Positions 17,105 through 24,814 of a stretch of 27,710 nt of DNA are shown piece after piece (within the stretch, counting starts at the first letter, position 1; each line of letters starts with the position of its first letter). The position numbers were made by a program, and so were the translations under genes. The notes beneath the pieces are model-generated. The model was given only the letters and a program-made list of their open reading frames with translations, searched no databases and was not told the DNA's origin. Origin of the DNA: CAYXLI01 sp964464925 (lineage in GTDB: Bacteria > Acidobacteriota > Terriglobia > Bryobacterales > Bryobacteraceae); assembly GCA_964464925.1 (NCBI GenBank), contig CAYXLI010000051.1, positions 1-27,710 on the forward strand. The letters are read 5' to 3'.

Positions 17105-17992
17105 ATGAATCTATTGGGAGGTAATCGACTAGTGCTTAGATTGAAAACGCAAATGATGGTGGCGTACGCGATGGTGGCGAACTTAACGGTCGCGACGGCG
17201 GGTGCTCCTGTGGTTGGGGTAGCGGTAAAAAGTGGCAGCTTCACTGTCGATGGGGCCAGGGTAAGCGGAAATGCAACGGTGTTTGAGGGCAACCGCATCG
17301 ATACTGGATCAGGCTCTACGCGACTGGAACTAAACAATGGCAATCGACTCAGCCTTGGAGCGGATTCTGCCGGATCGATTTATCGGAATCGATTCGTGCT
17401 TGAAAAGGGAGCTGGAGATGTAGTTGCAACGAACAGCTTTCAAGTTGAGGCTTTGAATTTATTTGTGACTCCGGGCGCGGCGAAAGCGTCTGCCCGCGTC
17501 TCGCTGCCGTCTCCCGGTTTGCTGCACGTCGACGCGGTGAACGGTGCGGTTGAGGTCGCCACAAAGAAAGGGGTGCTGCTGGCACGTCTTGATCCCGGCA
17601 CGTCCCTGGACTTCACCCCTCCCCCGGATGGCGCGACTGCGCCGGCAAGAGTGAGTGGGACGATACACAAAGTGGGGGACCGGTTCGTACTTCAGGAAGA
17701 AACCTCGAAAGTGACAATTGAGCTTCGTGGCAGCGACTTGAGCACCTACACGGGTGCGCGTGTGGAGATCGAGGGCATCGTGCTGAACGAGGCCAGTTCT
17801 GTGCCGAACACGTCAGAGGTCATCAAAGTTGCCAAGGTGACGAAAATAGGAAAGTCCGGAGCCACAGCGCGGGGACATCACGGGCCGACTACCGTGATCG
17901 CAGGTGTCGGTGTGGCTGCAGCAGCTACAGGTGCCGGCTTCGTTATTTCTCGCGGCAGTGACACAAAGGCGGTCAGTCCCAGTTCACGGTAG
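17105..17992 (+). CDS. FecR-like secreted or membrane protein with C-terminal OB-like domain
   Basis: The 295-residue protein has an N-terminal hydrophobic segment (about residues 14-33). A FecR-like beta domain follows (about 40-165: SGSFTVDGARVSGNATVFEGNRIDTG..., with the typical modules of induced charge threshold such as LELNNGNRLSLGADS). A second domain (about 180-245: HKVGDRFVLQEETSKVTIELRG) resembles the OB-fold-like units common in acidobacterial secreted proteins. The protein ends in a Gly/Ala-rich hydrophobic helix (VIAGVGVAAAATGAGFVI). Function is unknown; it could be an envelope-anchored scaffold or sensor for the polysaccharide machinery. GAGG at 17093-17096, overlapping the dehydratase stop, is a good ribosome-binding site, so it belongs to the EPS operon. 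No sigma/anti-sigma partner is nearby, unlike classical FecR. Confidence 0.65.
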   Translation: MNLLGGNRLVLRLKTQMMVAYAMVANLTVATAGAPVVGVAVKSGSFTVDGARVSGNATVFEGNRIDTGSGSTRLELNNGNRLSLGADSAGSIYRNRFVLEKGAGDVVATNSFQVEALNLFVTPGAAKASARVSLPSPGLLHVDAVNGAVEVATKKGVLLARLDPGTSLDFTPPPDGATAPARVSGTIHKVGDRFVLQEETSKVTIELRGSDLSTYTGARVEIEGIVLNEASSVPNTSEVIKVAKVTKIGKSGATARGHHGPTTVIAGVGVAAAATGAGFVISRGSDTKAVSPSSR

Positions 17993-18043
17993 CGAACTCC
18001 AGGGCCCTATGCTTCCTAAGTGTGGGGCCAATCTTCTTCACGG

Positions 18044-19018
18044 ATGAAGCAAGCACCTTGCAACCCGGTTCCGAACCATTATGAGGAACTCGGCGTCTCT
18101 CCGTCTGCTACACACAAGGAGTTACAAACAGCATTGCGCAGACTAGTGCGTATGCTGCATCCGGACCTCCACTCAGACGAGCATTCCCGGCAACTTGCCG
18201 AGTCCCAAATCAAGCGCCTGAACGCAATTCGCTCTATTCTTTTGAACCCGGCCAAGAGACGGGAATATAACAGAGCGCTTTTTTCACCGCATACCCCACG
18301 TGTGCCACAACCAATTTTGCCGATCCCGCACATCGCAGATGCCGCACGGGATGTCCGATGGCCCTGGTGGGTGGCTGGCGCGCTATTGGCATTCTGCTTA
18401 ATGGTTTATCTGTGGTCTCCCTCAGTACACACTGTCCCCAATCAAGCTCCCAAGGTAAGTCGCACAATCCCTGCACTGGTTAGAAAACCAGAACGGAGCG
18501 CTCAGCGAGGCAAGCACTTTCATGCACCTCCTCCCAACCTCCATGTGCCTCACTTCGAGGCGGTTCCGATGCTCGATCCCGCACCGGCGCACGTGATGGA
18601 CTCCCAGTGGGCGAAACCTGCCGTCGATCTGCCTCCTGCGCCAGAGGATCCACCCGCACGCTTGAGCGGCCGGTGGCTGTACGCGGGTAAGCCCGGTCGT
18701 ACAAGGGAGCAGTCCTTCGCTCCAGAGTACGTCCAGGTGAAGATTCAAGAAGACGGAGACCTAATTTCCGGTGCGTACGAGGGTAAATACGCGATCGGAG
18801 ACCGACTGATCTCTCCAATTGTGAAGTTCCGTTTCTCAGGCAAGAAGAGCTCGCTCGATCGTATGACTTGGTCCGGACCAGATGGATCGTCCGGGTATTT
18901 ATCACTCGTACCGACAGATGCTCAACGGCTCGAACTAAAATGGACCGCCGAAACTCTCGGTAGCGACCTGGCTTTCGTATCAGGTGCGGCAAACCTGACG
19001 AGGCTTAGCGTTGAGTAG
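18044..19018 (+). CDS. Membrane-anchored J-domain (DnaJ-like) protein
   Basis: The 324-residue protein starts with a J domain (about residues 10-75: NHYEELGVSPSATHKEL, the HPD motif in MLHPDLHSD, and NPAKRREYNRAL). A single membrane span follows (about 110-130, WWVAGALLAFCLMVYLW), then a Pro/His-rich linker (about 135-215) and a C-terminal beta-rich domain (about 218-324, LSGRWLYAG, VKIQEDGDLISGAYEG) that I cannot name. With the J domain cytoplasmic, the C-terminal domain would be periplasmic. It could recruit DnaK to the EPS assembly complex, but that is inference. An ATG at 18044 is taken; a GTG at 18020 is possible and neither has a strong ribosome-binding site. Its stop abuts the stop of the convergent phosphatase with no gap. 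Confidence 0.75.
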   Translation: MKQAPCNPVPNHYEELGVSPSATHKELQTALRRLVRMLHPDLHSDEHSRQLAESQIKRLNAIRSILLNPAKRREYNRALFSPHTPRVPQPILPIPHIADAARDVRWPWWVAGALLAFCLMVYLWSPSVHTVPNQAPKVSRTIPALVRKPERSAQRGKHFHAPPPNLHVPHFEAVPMLDPAPAHVMDSQWAKPAVDLPPAPEDPPARLSGRWLYAGKPGRTREQSFAPEYVQVKIQEDGDLISGAYEGKYAIGDRLISPIVKFRFSGKKSSLDRMTWSGPDGSSGYLSLVPTDAQRLELKWTAETLGSDLAFVSGAANLTRLSVE

Positions 19019-19774
19019 CTACTTGCCGAACCAGCGCCATACGAGGCGCTTGCGGAATTTTGAGGGCGCCGCCACGGGCGCACCGACGAGGGCTCGAGCA
19101 GGGTTTTCCTGGAAGAGGAGTATAGCGGTCTCCTGACCATACTCGGAAACCACCGTGTGGAAGGCCTCCGATAGGACCGGGGGTCTGTGATCCGTATCGT
19201 GCCCATCGCTGGCTACAAAGTGCACCAGCCTAGCATCTAAGAGTTCGCGAGAAACACGCGCCGCTGTTCTACCGAAACGCCCGAGAAGGGATTGAGCCGT
19301 GATTTGGACCAGGCATCCGTGGTCTACCCAATAATGGATTCGTTCCGGGTCACGTTGCAGAATGCGATTCCTTTCCGGATGCGTCAGGACGGGCGTCAGT
19401 CCGCAGGTTATCATGCGCTCGAGAAGGTCATCCGTCGAATCAGGGATGAGGGCGTCAGGAAACTCGACGAGGAGGAAACCCCGGCCGTTGATCGAATAGG
19501 CGGCTGGATCCATTAAGGCTTCGTGGATTCGCTCCGGTATCAGGTGAAAGTCACAGCCGCGATGAATTCGAATCTCCGGGCAAGCCTCCTGCAGTTCTTC
19601 GATTTTGCTCGCCACAACTGCCCGATCATACCGGTACCGAAGATCGGAGTGGGGGCTCGCAACAATATCCGTTGTGCCGCTTTCGACGGCCAGCGCCAGC
19701 ATCTGGACAGACTCACTAAAAGTGCGAGATCCATCATCTAGATCCGGGAGAATATGACTATGAATATCAACCAC
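19019..19774 (-). CDS. CpsB/YwqE-type PHP-fold tyrosine-protein phosphatase
   Basis: The 251-residue protein matches the family length. It opens with the metal-binding VDIHSHILPDLDDGS. It continues with IVASPH, the IHRGCDFHL strand, FLLVEFPDA, LTHPERNR, and FVASDGHDTDHRPP, the conserved His/Asp metal ligands of PHP phosphatases. It would dephosphorylate the Tyr-rich tail of the BY-kinase encoded in this locus and so set the phosphorylation cycle of polysaccharide export. I chose the GTG at 19774 because the family begins with this very sequence and GGGGAGG lies 9 nt upstream (19784-19790). An ATG at 19825 is also in frame but poorly spaced. It is transcribed against the EPS operon and may therefore be controlled separately. 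Confidence 0.9.
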   Translation of the reverse strand: MVDIHSHILPDLDDGSRTFSESVQMLALAVESGTTDIVASPHSDLRYRYDRAVVASKIEELQEACPEIRIHRGCDFHLIPERIHEALMDPAAYSINGRGFLLVEFPDALIPDSTDDLLERMITCGLTPVLTHPERNRILQRDPERIHYWVDHGCLVQITAQSLLGRFGRTAARVSRELLDARLVHFVASDGHDTDHRPPVLSEAFHTVVSEYGQETAILLFQENPARALVGAPVAAPSKFRKRLVWRWFGK

Positions 19775-19783
19775 CTGGGAGCA

Positions 19784-19790
19784 CCTCCCC
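19784..19790 (-). promoter_or_regulatory. Shine-Dalgarno that decides the CpsB-like start
   Basis: Read on the minus strand this is GGGGAGG, 9 nt before GTG 19774. It favours the short 251-residue product over the longer frame that is open to 19915. Confidence 0.65.
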
Positions 19791-19893
19791 GAAGGGAATA
19801 CATAATTTCCCTGAGTAGACGACATACTCCGGTACTGTAGCGCTGGCCATGGTTCTGTGCGGTGGCTCCTATTGAATCCAACGAGCCCGGCGA

Positions 19894-19931
19894 TCATCAT
19901 TGTTCTTCCGGCCAAGGAGGAACAATGATGA
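19894..19931 (+). promoter_or_regulatory. 16-bp hairpin covering the ribosome-binding site and start codons
   Basis: The arms 19894-19909 and 19916-19931 are complementary over 16 bp with a single G-U pair and a 6-nt loop (GGCCAA). The 3' arm contains the GGAGG of the Shine-Dalgarno (19916-19920) and both ATG codons (19925 and 19928) of the downstream gene. In mRNA this would hide the whole translation initiation site. It could act as an RNA thermometer or a protein- or ligand-controlled element, or as a DNA operator in the divergent region. Confidence 0.7.
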
Positions 19932-20332
19932 ATCGAAGGACCCTATTGTATTGGTGGGTGCAGAGCCGAATTTTTCTCTCTCTGCTTCTCATCGGCACGT
20001 TTTGTGTTCCTATGAACGCGGAAACGAGGCAAAGAAAACTTTGGAAAATCAGCCTTGCTGTCCTGAGCACCGCAAGCATCGCTGATGCTTCCACATCCTG
20101 GAACCAGCGCGAAGCGAACCCACTGTTGCGCAACGGGAACGGCAACTTCGGAGGCAAGGCAGTGGCGATCAAAGGTTTGCTCGCCGGCAGCACCCTGGTT
20201 TATCAGTACTACATGATCCGTAAAAAGCCAGAAATGGAGCGCACCGCAACGACGTTGAACTTTGTGGGCGCAGCCATATTCGGGGGCATTGCGGCACATA
20301 ACCTAGCGGTTCATTCCTCGAATGTCCGTTAG
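19925..20332 (+). CDS. Small membrane protein of unknown function
   Basis: The 135-residue protein has an N-terminal hydrophobic stretch (about residues 12-30, FLSLLLIGTFCVPMNA) that may be a signal peptide. Two or three further hydrophobic helices follow (around WKISLAVLSTASIAD, KGLLAGSTLVYQYY and NFVGAAIFGGIAAHNLAV). The central pattern DASTSWNQREANPLL resembles small DUF5658-like membrane proteins, which share a D-x-x-ST ... E-x-NP-L signature; that resemblance is from memory. AAGGAGG at 19914-19920 and a double ATG mark the start, and both lie in a long hairpin (19894-19931). A GTG at 19862 would place the hairpin inside the coding region, but it lacks a ribosome-binding site. No function can be assigned. 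Confidence 0.7.
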   Translation: MMNRRTLLYWWVQSRIFLSLLLIGTFCVPMNAETRQRKLWKISLAVLSTASIADASTSWNQREANPLLRNGNGNFGGKAVAIKGLLAGSTLVYQYYMIRKKPEMERTATTLNFVGAAIFGGIAAHNLAVHSSNVR

Positions 20333-20428
20333 TTCGTATCTCGGTCGGTGCTAGTCAGCGTCTTCTAGTTTGGGGAACAAATGAGGGCGGTACCAGCCGC
20401 CTTCTGGTCTCCCAAAAGGAGGCAATCT

Positions 20429-21091
20429 ATGGCCGCGATTTTCCGGGACCGGTTCGAGGCGGGCCGAGACCTCGCGAATGTCCTCGATCACTATCGAGAT
20501 AAAGAGGATGCTTTGGTACTCGCCCTCCCCCGGGGAGGCGTTCCTGTCGGCGTTGAGATCGCCCTCGCGTTGCATCTTCCACTAGATGTTTTCATAGTCC
20601 GTAAGCTCGGTGTGCCTGGCCGCGAGGAACTCGCTATGGGGGCACTCGCGCCAGGCGGTGTTCGCGTATTCGATAACGAACTCATCCGCTCCTTCAACAT
20701 ACCCGATGAAACGATCACCGAAATCTGCCAGCGGGAACAATCTGAAATTGAACGGCGCGAACGGCAGTATCGGGTATTCCCAGCAAAACAGATCAAGAGA
20801 AAATCGATTTTGCTTGTAGATGATGGGCTCGCGACAGGCTCCACCATGCTGGCGGCCGTAAGAGCGATCCGAAAATCCGAGCCCTCTCGAATTACCGTTG
20901 CAGTTCCCGTAGCTGCCGCAGAAACGGTTTCTTTTTTACGATCTGTCGCGGACGAGGTCGTCGCGCTGTACACTCCCGAGCCGTTCCGGGCAGTCGGCAT
21001 CTGGTACGAAGATTTTTCACAAACCACTGATGAGGAAGTCCGTTTCCTACTCGAGCAAGGCGAGCGCGCACATGCGCTCAAAGGAGATTAG
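20429..21091 (+). CDS. Phosphoribosyltransferase-domain protein
   Basis: The 220-residue protein has a type I phosphoribosyltransferase fold. It shows LALPRGGVPVG near the N-terminus, FIVRKLGVPGREELAMGAL, and the PRPP-binding loop ILLVDDGLATGSTM at about residues 130-145. The substrate base is unknown; this family lacks a clear hood assignment. AAGGAGG at 20416-20422 lies 6 nt before the ATG at 20429, so I chose this over an upstream ATG at 20381. It is followed after 2 nt by an alpha/beta hydrolase gene; the same two domains are often encoded side by side or fused in other bacteria. Their joint function has not been established to my knowledge. Confidence 0.85.
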   Translation: MAAIFRDRFEAGRDLANVLDHYRDKEDALVLALPRGGVPVGVEIALALHLPLDVFIVRKLGVPGREELAMGALAPGGVRVFDNELIRSFNIPDETITEICQREQSEIERRERQYRVFPAKQIKRKSILLVDDGLATGSTMLAAVRAIRKSEPSRITVAVPVAAAETVSFLRSVADEVVALYTPEPFRAVGIWYEDFSQTTDEEVRFLLEQGERAHALKGD

Positions 21092-21093
21092 CC

Positions 21094-21741
21094 ATGACAA
21101 AGGATGCAGTCTGGATTCCTCCGACGGGTCTGCGCGGGGATTTGATCATCCCCGACCACGCTCCGGGCATCGTACTGTTCGCCCATGGCAGTGGCAGCAG
21201 CCGTCATAGTTCCCGAAATGTGTTCGTCTCGAACGTTTTAAATCAGGCCGGATTAGGAACACTTCTATTCGATCTGTTAACACCTGAAGAAGAAGATGAG
21301 GATCAGCATACCTGTCACCTTCGTTTCAATATTCCGTTATTGACCGAACGTCTCCTGGAGGCGACGGAGTGGGTGACGCGGCAACATCCGGGATTTCCGA
21401 TCGGCTATTTCGGGGCGAGCACTGGAGCCGCCGCGGCACTCGTCGCAGCCGCCGAGCGGCAGGATGAAGTTTCGGTTGTGGTCTCAAGGGGAGGCCGGCC
21501 CGATCTCGCTGCCGGCGCTTTGCCGCGCGTTGAGGCGGCCACGCTTCTCATCGTGGGAGAGAACGATATCCCCATAATCCCACTCAACGAAGGCGCATTT
21601 CGACTACTTCATGGAGAGAAGCGTCTCGCCATCGTGCCTGGAGCAACGCACTTATTCGAGGAGCCCGGAACCCTTGCACAGGTGGCAAGCCTAGCTCAGG
21701 ATTGGTTCCTAGCGCACCTCACTCATGCCGTTACGACCTGA
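21094..21741 (+). CDS. Dienelactone hydrolase-like alpha/beta hydrolase
   Basis: The 215-residue protein shows the oxyanion motif FAHGSGSSRHS, the nucleophile elbow GASTGAAAA (Ser nucleophile), a late-strand acid in GENDIPII, and the catalytic His in GATHLFEEPG. It is probably a cytoplasmic esterase or lactonase with unknown substrate. AAAGGAG precedes the ATG inside the end of the phosphoribosyltransferase gene, so the two genes form a tight unit. Its last 19 bp overlap the end of the convergent heme A synthase gene. Confidence 0.85.
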   Translation: MTKDAVWIPPTGLRGDLIIPDHAPGIVLFAHGSGSSRHSSRNVFVSNVLNQAGLGTLLFDLLTPEEEDEDQHTCHLRFNIPLLTERLLEATEWVTRQHPGFPIGYFGASTGAAAALVAAAERQDEVSVVVSRGGRPDLAAGALPRVEAATLLIVGENDIPIIPLNEGAFRLLHGEKRLAIVPGATHLFEEPGTLAQVASLAQDWFLAHLTHAVTT

Positions 21742-22679
21742 CCACTGCCGAGCCGGTCTTGCTCCCTCAATAAGGGCCGAATCTCGACAGCCAACAAAAC
21801 CAATGTGATCCAGAGCAAATCGGCGGTCAGCAAGTGGACGAGTTGGAGCCACACAGGGGCCATGAGGGCAAGATTCAACGCGCCGAGCACGATCTGTGCC
21901 AAAGTGACGGTGATGAGGGTGTATGCCAATCGGTGAGTGCGCCGGTTTCCACGGCTACCGGAAACCAGATAGAGTGCGGCCACGATGAGAGCCCCCGCCA
22001 CGAAGATTGCCAGGGCCGGGTGCAGGATACGCAGGCGGACGAACGGGTGGGCGGATGGATCGAAGTCCCTCTGAATTCCCTCAGCCAAGGATGAGACGCG
22101 GAATAGAGTGTCGCCGAGCGCCGCGACCGCGCCCGAGATTCCGACAAGCAGGAAAGCACCCGCGCTCACAAGGAAAGCTGTTCGAATGCGAGGTGGGAGA
22201 GGGTGGCTCTCTAACGGAGGATGATCCGAGGAGTGCCACGCCGTTACCGTCAACGCAGCCAGCAGAAAAAGCGTGTTCACCAAATGGATGCTGAGCGAAT
22301 AGCCGCGCGCCGTCGAAGCATTGCCGGCGACATGCCCTAGCAACACCAATCCCGCTCCGATCAGAGCTTCGCTCAAGGTTAGCAATAGAGCCCACGTCGC
22401 GGCTCGGCGCACGACGTGTCCGGAAGGGAAACTACGGAATGCCAGCGCAGCAAGGATGACAATCAAAATCAACACTACGCCGCTGGTTGCCCTGTGAGTA
22501 AACTCGATGATGGTTGCCAGTTGCGGAGACCGCGGTAGCATCTGGCCATTGCAAAGAGGCCAATGTTCGCCGCATCCTGCGCCGGACCCGGTTGCGCGCA
22601 CGTAGGCTCCCCACAACACAACGGCTACGTTAAAGGCAAGAACAAACCAAGCGAAAAAAGTAAAGCGGCGCTGGATCAT
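21723..22679 (-). CDS. ctaA: Heme A synthase (COX15/CtaA family)
   Basis: The 318-residue integral membrane protein has about eight spans and the family landmarks. These are GAYVRATGSGAGCGEHWPLCNG with its Cys pair in the first periplasmic loop, EFTHRATSG, LSIHLVNT, LRILHPALA and QLVHLLTADLLW, which contain the four haem-ligand His residues. It oxidises haem O to haem A for cytochrome c oxidase. No ctaB or oxidase subunit gene lies in the window. It is divergent from glpD across only 58 bp, where I could not define promoters, and its end overlaps the hydrolase gene by 19 bp. Confidence 0.9.
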   Translation of the reverse strand: MIQRRFTFFAWFVLAFNVAVVLWGAYVRATGSGAGCGEHWPLCNGQMLPRSPQLATIIEFTHRATSGVVLILIVILAALAFRSFPSGHVVRRAATWALLLTLSEALIGAGLVLLGHVAGNASTARGYSLSIHLVNTLFLLAALTVTAWHSSDHPPLESHPLPPRIRTAFLVSAGAFLLVGISGAVAALGDTLFRVSSLAEGIQRDFDPSAHPFVRLRILHPALAIFVAGALIVAALYLVSGSRGNRRTHRLAYTLITVTLAQIVLGALNLALMAPVWLQLVHLLTADLLWITLVLLAVEIRPLLREQDRLGSGQVVTA

Positions 22680-22737
22680 GACTCCGATCAGTGCGATCTA
22701 CTACCATGATGACAAATGCGGCTAGCCCGCTTCTTTT

Positions 22738-24324
22738 ATGACCAGAGAGTTCATGTGGAAGAGACTGCGCGCGCGCAGCGGCGCTTGGGACATGCTGATT
22801 ATCGGAGGTGGCGCTACAGGGGCGGGAATCGCGGTCGACGCCGCTTCCCGTGGATATTCCGTGCTGCTTCTGGAACAGCACGACTTCGGTAAGGGTACTT
22901 CCAGCCGCAGCACCAAACTCGTCCACGGCGGCGTCCGTTATCTTGAGCAGGGAAACATCTCACTCGTGATGGAGGCGCTGAAGGAGCGCGGTCTGCTGCT
23001 GGAGAATGCACCGCATCTCGTGCACGATCTGCCCTTCGTCGTACCGAATTACGACTGGTGGGAAACACCTTTCTATGGGTTGGGACTGAAAGTTTATAAC
23101 CTGCTTGCGGGCAAGTATGGTTTCGGCAAGTCCCGCATTCTGTCGAAAGACGAGACATTGCAACGCCTGCCGACAATCCGGCGTCAAGGATTGCGTGGCG
23201 GGGTGATGTACTACGACGGCCAGTTCGATGATTCCCGTCTGCTAATCCATCTGGTCCGCACTGCATATGACCTCGGGGCAACGCTGTTGAACTACGTGCG
23301 GGTTACCGGGTTCACCCGCAACGCGGAAGGCTTTCTGGACGGGGCGGTAGCGACCGACATGGAGACGGGCGAAGAGATTCGCGTTTCCGCGAAAGTCGTT
23401 ATTAACGCGACGGGAGCATATGCCGATGAGCTTCGGAAAATGGCGGATTCCGGCGTGGCCCCACTGATTGCGCCGAGCCAGGGCATACACTTGGTCTTCG
23501 ATCGATCCTTTGTGCCGGGCGATAGCGCGATCATGGTGCCGCACACCAGCGACGGGCGTGTGATGTTCGCAATTCCATGGCACAATCACGTCGTCGTTGG
23601 AACGACCGATACGCCGATTCAGGAATCCGCGCTCGAGCCCGCACCGTTCGACCAGGAGATCGATTTCATTCTCGATACAGCCGGTTTGTACCTGGCGAAG
23701 AAGCCGACCCGCACGGATGTGCTGAGCGTGTTCACCGGGATTCGCCCGCTGGTTCGCTCATCGGAGGCGGCCAGCACGGCGGCGCTGTCGCGGGATCACA
23801 CGATTCAGATCGAAAAATCGGGCCTCCTCACGATCTGCGGAGGTAAATGGACGACGTACAGGCGGATGGCCCAGGATTGCGTGGATTATGCCGCAACGCT
23901 CGCCTCCCTGCCAGATCAGCCATGCATGACGCACCATCTGCCCGTTCACGGGGCGACGAAATCCCCTGCCCCGGGCCATCTTCGTGTCTACGGAACCGAC
24001 GCGCATGATATCGGTTTGCTTCAGCAGGAAGATGCGCGGTTCGGCGAACGGTTGCACGCTGCGCTGCCATACACTGCGGCGGAAGTTGTGTGGAGCGCGC
24101 GACAGGAAATGGCGCGGACTGTGGAAGACGTGCTGGCTCGGCGCTTGCGCGCGCTGTTCCTCAATAGCCGGGCTGCCGTAGAGATGGCACCGCGTGTTGC
24201 TAGTCTTCTGGCAAGCGAGCTGGGGCACAACGACAGCTGGGAGAAGGAACAGATTCGCGAGTTCGAAGTGCTGGCCGTCAACTACTCGGTTCAGGGAAGT
24301 GTCTCTCAAACAAAAGGCAAGTGA
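22738..24324 (+). CDS. glpD: Aerobic glycerol-3-phosphate dehydrogenase (FAD-dependent)
   Basis: The 528-residue flavoprotein has the N-terminal FAD dinucleotide-binding motif IIGGGATGAGIAVDAASRG, then FGKGTSSRSTKLVHGGVRYLEQ, a hallmark of GlpD, and GIRPLVR and ICGGKWTTYR in the C-terminal part of the oxidoreductase domain. A C-terminal helical cap carries the VVWSARQEMARTVEDVLARR segment. It oxidises sn-glycerol 3-phosphate to dihydroxyacetone phosphate and passes electrons to quinone at the inner membrane. No glpK or glpF is nearby. No clear ribosome-binding site precedes the ATG. It ends 1 nt before the convergent YkgJ-type gene ends. Confidence 0.93.
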   Translation: MTREFMWKRLRARSGAWDMLIIGGGATGAGIAVDAASRGYSVLLLEQHDFGKGTSSRSTKLVHGGVRYLEQGNISLVMEALKERGLLLENAPHLVHDLPFVVPNYDWWETPFYGLGLKVYNLLAGKYGFGKSRILSKDETLQRLPTIRRQGLRGGVMYYDGQFDDSRLLIHLVRTAYDLGATLLNYVRVTGFTRNAEGFLDGAVATDMETGEEIRVSAKVVINATGAYADELRKMADSGVAPLIAPSQGIHLVFDRSFVPGDSAIMVPHTSDGRVMFAIPWHNHVVVGTTDTPIQESALEPAPFDQEIDFILDTAGLYLAKKPTRTDVLSVFTGIRPLVRSSEAASTAALSRDHTIQIEKSGLLTICGGKWTTYRRMAQDCVDYAATLASLPDQPCMTHHLPVHGATKSPAPGHLRVYGTDAHDIGLLQQEDARFGERLHAALPYTAAEVVWSARQEMARTVEDVLARRLRALFLNSRAAVEMAPRVASLLASELGHNDSWEKEQIREFEVLAVNYSVQGSVSQTKGK

Positions 24325-24325
24325 T

Positions 24326-24814
24326 TCATTTCAGGTTTTCCAATTGCATCCAGGCGAGCAGGTCGCGTTCTGTTCCGAGTTCCTGCTGAGCAGCCGCAAT
24401 CGTTTCCTGATTGCCCCAGACCACGTGATCGAGCTGGCCGCTTTCGACCCGGCCGCGAATGATTGAGCAGTACAGTCCATTATTCCGTTCGCGATAGAAG
24501 CCATAGGTGCGGCACGCGATCGGGCGCGCCTCGTAGACGAGACATTGCCCCCTGGCAGCATCCAGCAACGGGCATGTGATCGGAGCGCCGGCGAGCGCAG
24601 AGGCGCGGCTGATTACCTTGCTGCGCTCTGCGTCCGGCAAGTCCTGCATCGCGTCACGGAACACCTCCCATTCGGATGCTGTCATACGAGGAATCGCAGC
24701 GAGTGACCGGCAACACCCGTCGCAACCTGCGTGACACGGCCACTCTTTGGAGGATTGGATAATGGCTTCGGTTCGTAAAGCAACCCGCTCCTGCAAGACA
24801 CGCAGAGGGTTCAC
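24326..24814 (-). CDS. YkgJ-family cysteine-cluster protein
   Basis: The 162-residue protein has the family's Cys pattern: CHAGCDGCC near residue 27-35, then CPLL, CLVYEARPIACRTYG and a later LYCS. These Cys residues probably bind zinc or an iron-sulfur cluster. The molecular role is not established. The GTG start overlaps the TGA of malate synthase (24811-24814), so its translation is coupled to that gene, yet nothing links the two functions biochemically. Confidence 0.85.
   Translation of the reverse strand: MNPLRVLQERVALRTEAIIQSSKEWPCHAGCDGCCRSLAAIPRMTASEWEVFRDAMQDLPDAERSKVISRASALAGAPITCPLLDAARGQCLVYEARPIACRTYGFYRERNNGLYCSIIRGRVESGQLDHVVWGNQETIAAAQQELGTERDLLAWMQLENLK

Noticed and set aside
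18009..18047. 12-codon ORF ending in an ATGA overlap with the J-domain gene start, a possible leader peptide
   Set aside because: No ribosome-binding site and no attenuator-like structure; likely chance.
19775..19915. Longer N-terminus for the CpsB-type phosphatase
   Set aside because: The family starts at the HSH motif, and GGGGAGG is ideally placed before GTG 19774.
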